A stretch of DNA of 64,000 nucleotides from Oryzias latipes (Eukaryota; Chordata; Actinopteri; Beloniformes; Adrianichthyidae), in assembly GCF_002234675.1 (NCBI RefSeq), contig NC_019859.2, positions 35,387,960 to 35,451,959 on the forward strand, in the 5' to 3' direction. Both the position numbers and the translations under genes were made by a program. Below are positions 63,401-64,000 of this stretch, piece after piece. Numbering within the stretch: the first letter of the stretch is position 1; each line of letters begins with the position of its first letter. Below the pieces are notes generated by a model. It searched no databases and was not told the origin of the DNA. It saw only the letters and a list, made by a program, of their open reading frames with translations.

Positions 63401-64000
63401 TAGTTTGCAGAAGTTAACCTTTAAAAATGTATGATTAATAGAACATTGAAGAATTAGTTTGTTTTGTAATTTAACTACTTTTATCTCTAAAATCTCTCCC
63501 TGCATTTGATTTCTTTGCATTTCCTCTAATTGTTTCTGACAGACACACCTGAGGGGCGGGACTCACCTGCTGGCCTCTTTGATGAGAGCGATGGCGATCA
63601 GGATCCTCTTCCTGAGGAAGACGAGCAGCAGGATGACCACGGCCTCCACCACAGCCAGGATGATCACTGCAGAAGAAGGAGGTCAGCGGGTGAGCGGCGG
63701 ATCTTTCAGCGGAAACGGCGGCGGTGCCGTGGTCGTTCTCACTGAAGGCCAGCCACGTCTGCCGGATCTGCAGGTACACCGAGAAGTCCGTCTGCAGGCC
63801 CAGGTCCCGGATCGTCACGTTGGCCCCGGGCTCCCCCTTCAGGCTCGCAAACTCCATGTAGCAGTGGTAAATCCCTAGAAAGCATCAAAGAGGGGCCCTT
63901 CCATTATTCAGCAAGGAATCGCTGCCGGGTGCAGGCCGCTCAGAGAGCGCTGACTCACCGTATCCGATGACCAGGACGACCAGAACGATGATGACCCACA
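54372..64000 (-). CDS. slc44a2: choline transporter-like protein 2 (partial, 5' exons off-window)
   Basis: A multi-pass membrane transporter of the SLC44/CTL family (choline and ethanolamine, plasma and mitochondrial membranes). Exons in order: 64000-63959 (cut by the window), 63874-63743, 63666-63567, 62512-62420, 61801-61717, 61646-61384, 59725-59631, 59320-59217, 59145-59072, 58967-58897, 58816-58728, 56252-56168, then one of two terminal exons. All junctions are phase-compatible. They cover about 446 residues with the short tail; human CTL2 has about 706. Family signatures include [60 protein letters not shown] and [19 protein letters not shown]. The loop at 61801-61600 has glycosylation sites (NNS, NAS, NAS) and paired cysteines, so it is extracellular. 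The 62420 donor (GTATCC) and 61384 donor (GTTGGC) are weak but are the only ones that keep the frame. Confidence 0.92.
55496..55971 (-). CDS. slc44a2: slc44a2 alternative terminal exon with long acidic tail
   Basis: The proximal terminal exon. Acceptor CAAAAG|GTGAGG completes a Cys codon, then [17 protein letters not shown] matches the distal exon. After that it runs for about 140 residues of Glu/Ala/Lys/Gln-rich, repetitive sequence ([24 protein letters not shown]) to a stop at 55496. The tail is cytosolic, charged and coiled-coil-like. Frames on the opposite strand are shadows. It is in the same phase (1) as the distal exon, so the two are interchangeable. The acceptor has a poor pyrimidine tract. 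Confidence 0.85.
56719..58105 (+). mobile_element. PIF/Harbinger-like DNA element, copy 2 (both ends present)
   Basis: It starts GGGGGTATTCCAGGAAGCA and ends TGCTTTCTGGAATACCTCC, which are inverted repeats. It is 1387 bp, in the slc44a2 intron between exons 58728 and 56252. The Myb-like frame has a stop and base losses relative to copy 1 (near 56940-56985). No transposase gene. I could not settle the target duplication. Confidence 0.75.
59935..60485 (-). repeat. AT-rich interspersed element, copy 2
   Basis: The reverse complement of parts of 25235-26310: CATTGTC...CTATAGCC at the left, then a shorter TAATAATAA middle, then TGCACTGCAGCAGTGACTGGACCTCACCAAGATGG. The outer CGCTAGAGGAGACA is at the left in both copies. 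It lies in an slc44a2 intron. Confidence 0.65.
60700..60970 (+). pseudogene. Tc1/mariner transposase C-terminal fragment
   Basis: The frame 60769-60969 reads [16 protein letters not shown], the part around the last catalytic residue (E) of Tc1-like DDE transposases, and continues to the usual C-terminus with [10 protein letters not shown]. The N-terminal two thirds are missing. It is in an slc44a2 intron, on the opposite strand. Confidence 0.88.
62755..62875 (-). repeat. LINE-type 3' tail with (ATCA)n
   Basis: A TTGATTGATTAATTGATTCATTGATTGATTG run followed by an A/T-rich segment resembling the tail of the 48.3-kb LINE on the minus strand. Only the tail is present. Confidence 0.4.
62880..63560. 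other. slc44a2 intron, no gene
   Basis: A C-run at about 62881-62895, then AT-rich non-coding sequence. Nothing else recognised. Confidence 0.5.

Overview
The window is vertebrate nuclear DNA from a teleost fish, probably a percomorph. The evidence is split genes with GT-AG introns, protein families matching vertebrate genes residue by residue, and many fish-type repeats: a tRNA-derived SINE, Tc1/mariner and PIF/Harbinger remnants, LINE tails, and long TCTA/TCCA microsatellites. It is not prokaryotic; there are no operons, ribosome binding sites or CRISPR arrays. Only a small fraction is coding.

Four protein-coding genes are supported. (1) 1-4.6 kb, minus strand: a typical 2-Cys peroxiredoxin, best called prdx2; its last exon, with the resolving cysteine, lies left of the window. 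(2) 6.3/9.1-21.5 kb, plus strand: wiz, a widely spaced C2H2 zinc-finger protein of the G9a/GLP H3K9 methyltransferase complex. Eight phase-compatible exons give a 763-residue short form with six fingers. (3) 47.4-51.2 kb, plus strand: a prostanoid receptor of EP1 type (ptger1), with a TATA promoter, a non-coding first exon and two coding exons joined at the usual TM6 intron (403 residues). (4) 54.4-64.0 kb, minus strand: the C-terminal two thirds of a choline transporter-like protein, slc44a2. It has twelve common exons and two alternative terminal exons; its 5' part lies right of the window. ptger1 and slc44a2 are convergent. From memory, the human orthologues of all four genes lie on chromosome 19p13, so the block looks like ancient conserved synteny, although the genes do not act in one pathway.

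Between wiz and ptger1 lie about 26 kb with no supported gene, filled with repeats: a Tc1 transposase remnant (21.9-22.5 kb), an AT-rich element (25.2-26.3 kb), a SINE with a 9-bp target duplication (27.1-27.4 kb), several copies of a family ending in TAAGGCCGTGTC, a second Tc1-like remnant (34.0-35.1 kb) and a 70-bp-arm hairpin (42.86-43.02 kb). Two near-identical PIF/Harbinger-like elements of about 1.4 kb lie at 52.0 and 56.7 kb; the second is inside slc44a2.

Most worth a second look: the duplicated terminal exons of slc44a2 that swap a short tail for a long Glu/Ala/Lys-rich tail; an 87-nt stop-free intron inside prdx2; the candidate short-form promoter of wiz; the hairpin at 42.9 kb; and the LINE fragment touching the ptger1 exon-2 acceptor. 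I found no clearly new biological system. Exon ends were placed by eye from splice consensus and reading phase.
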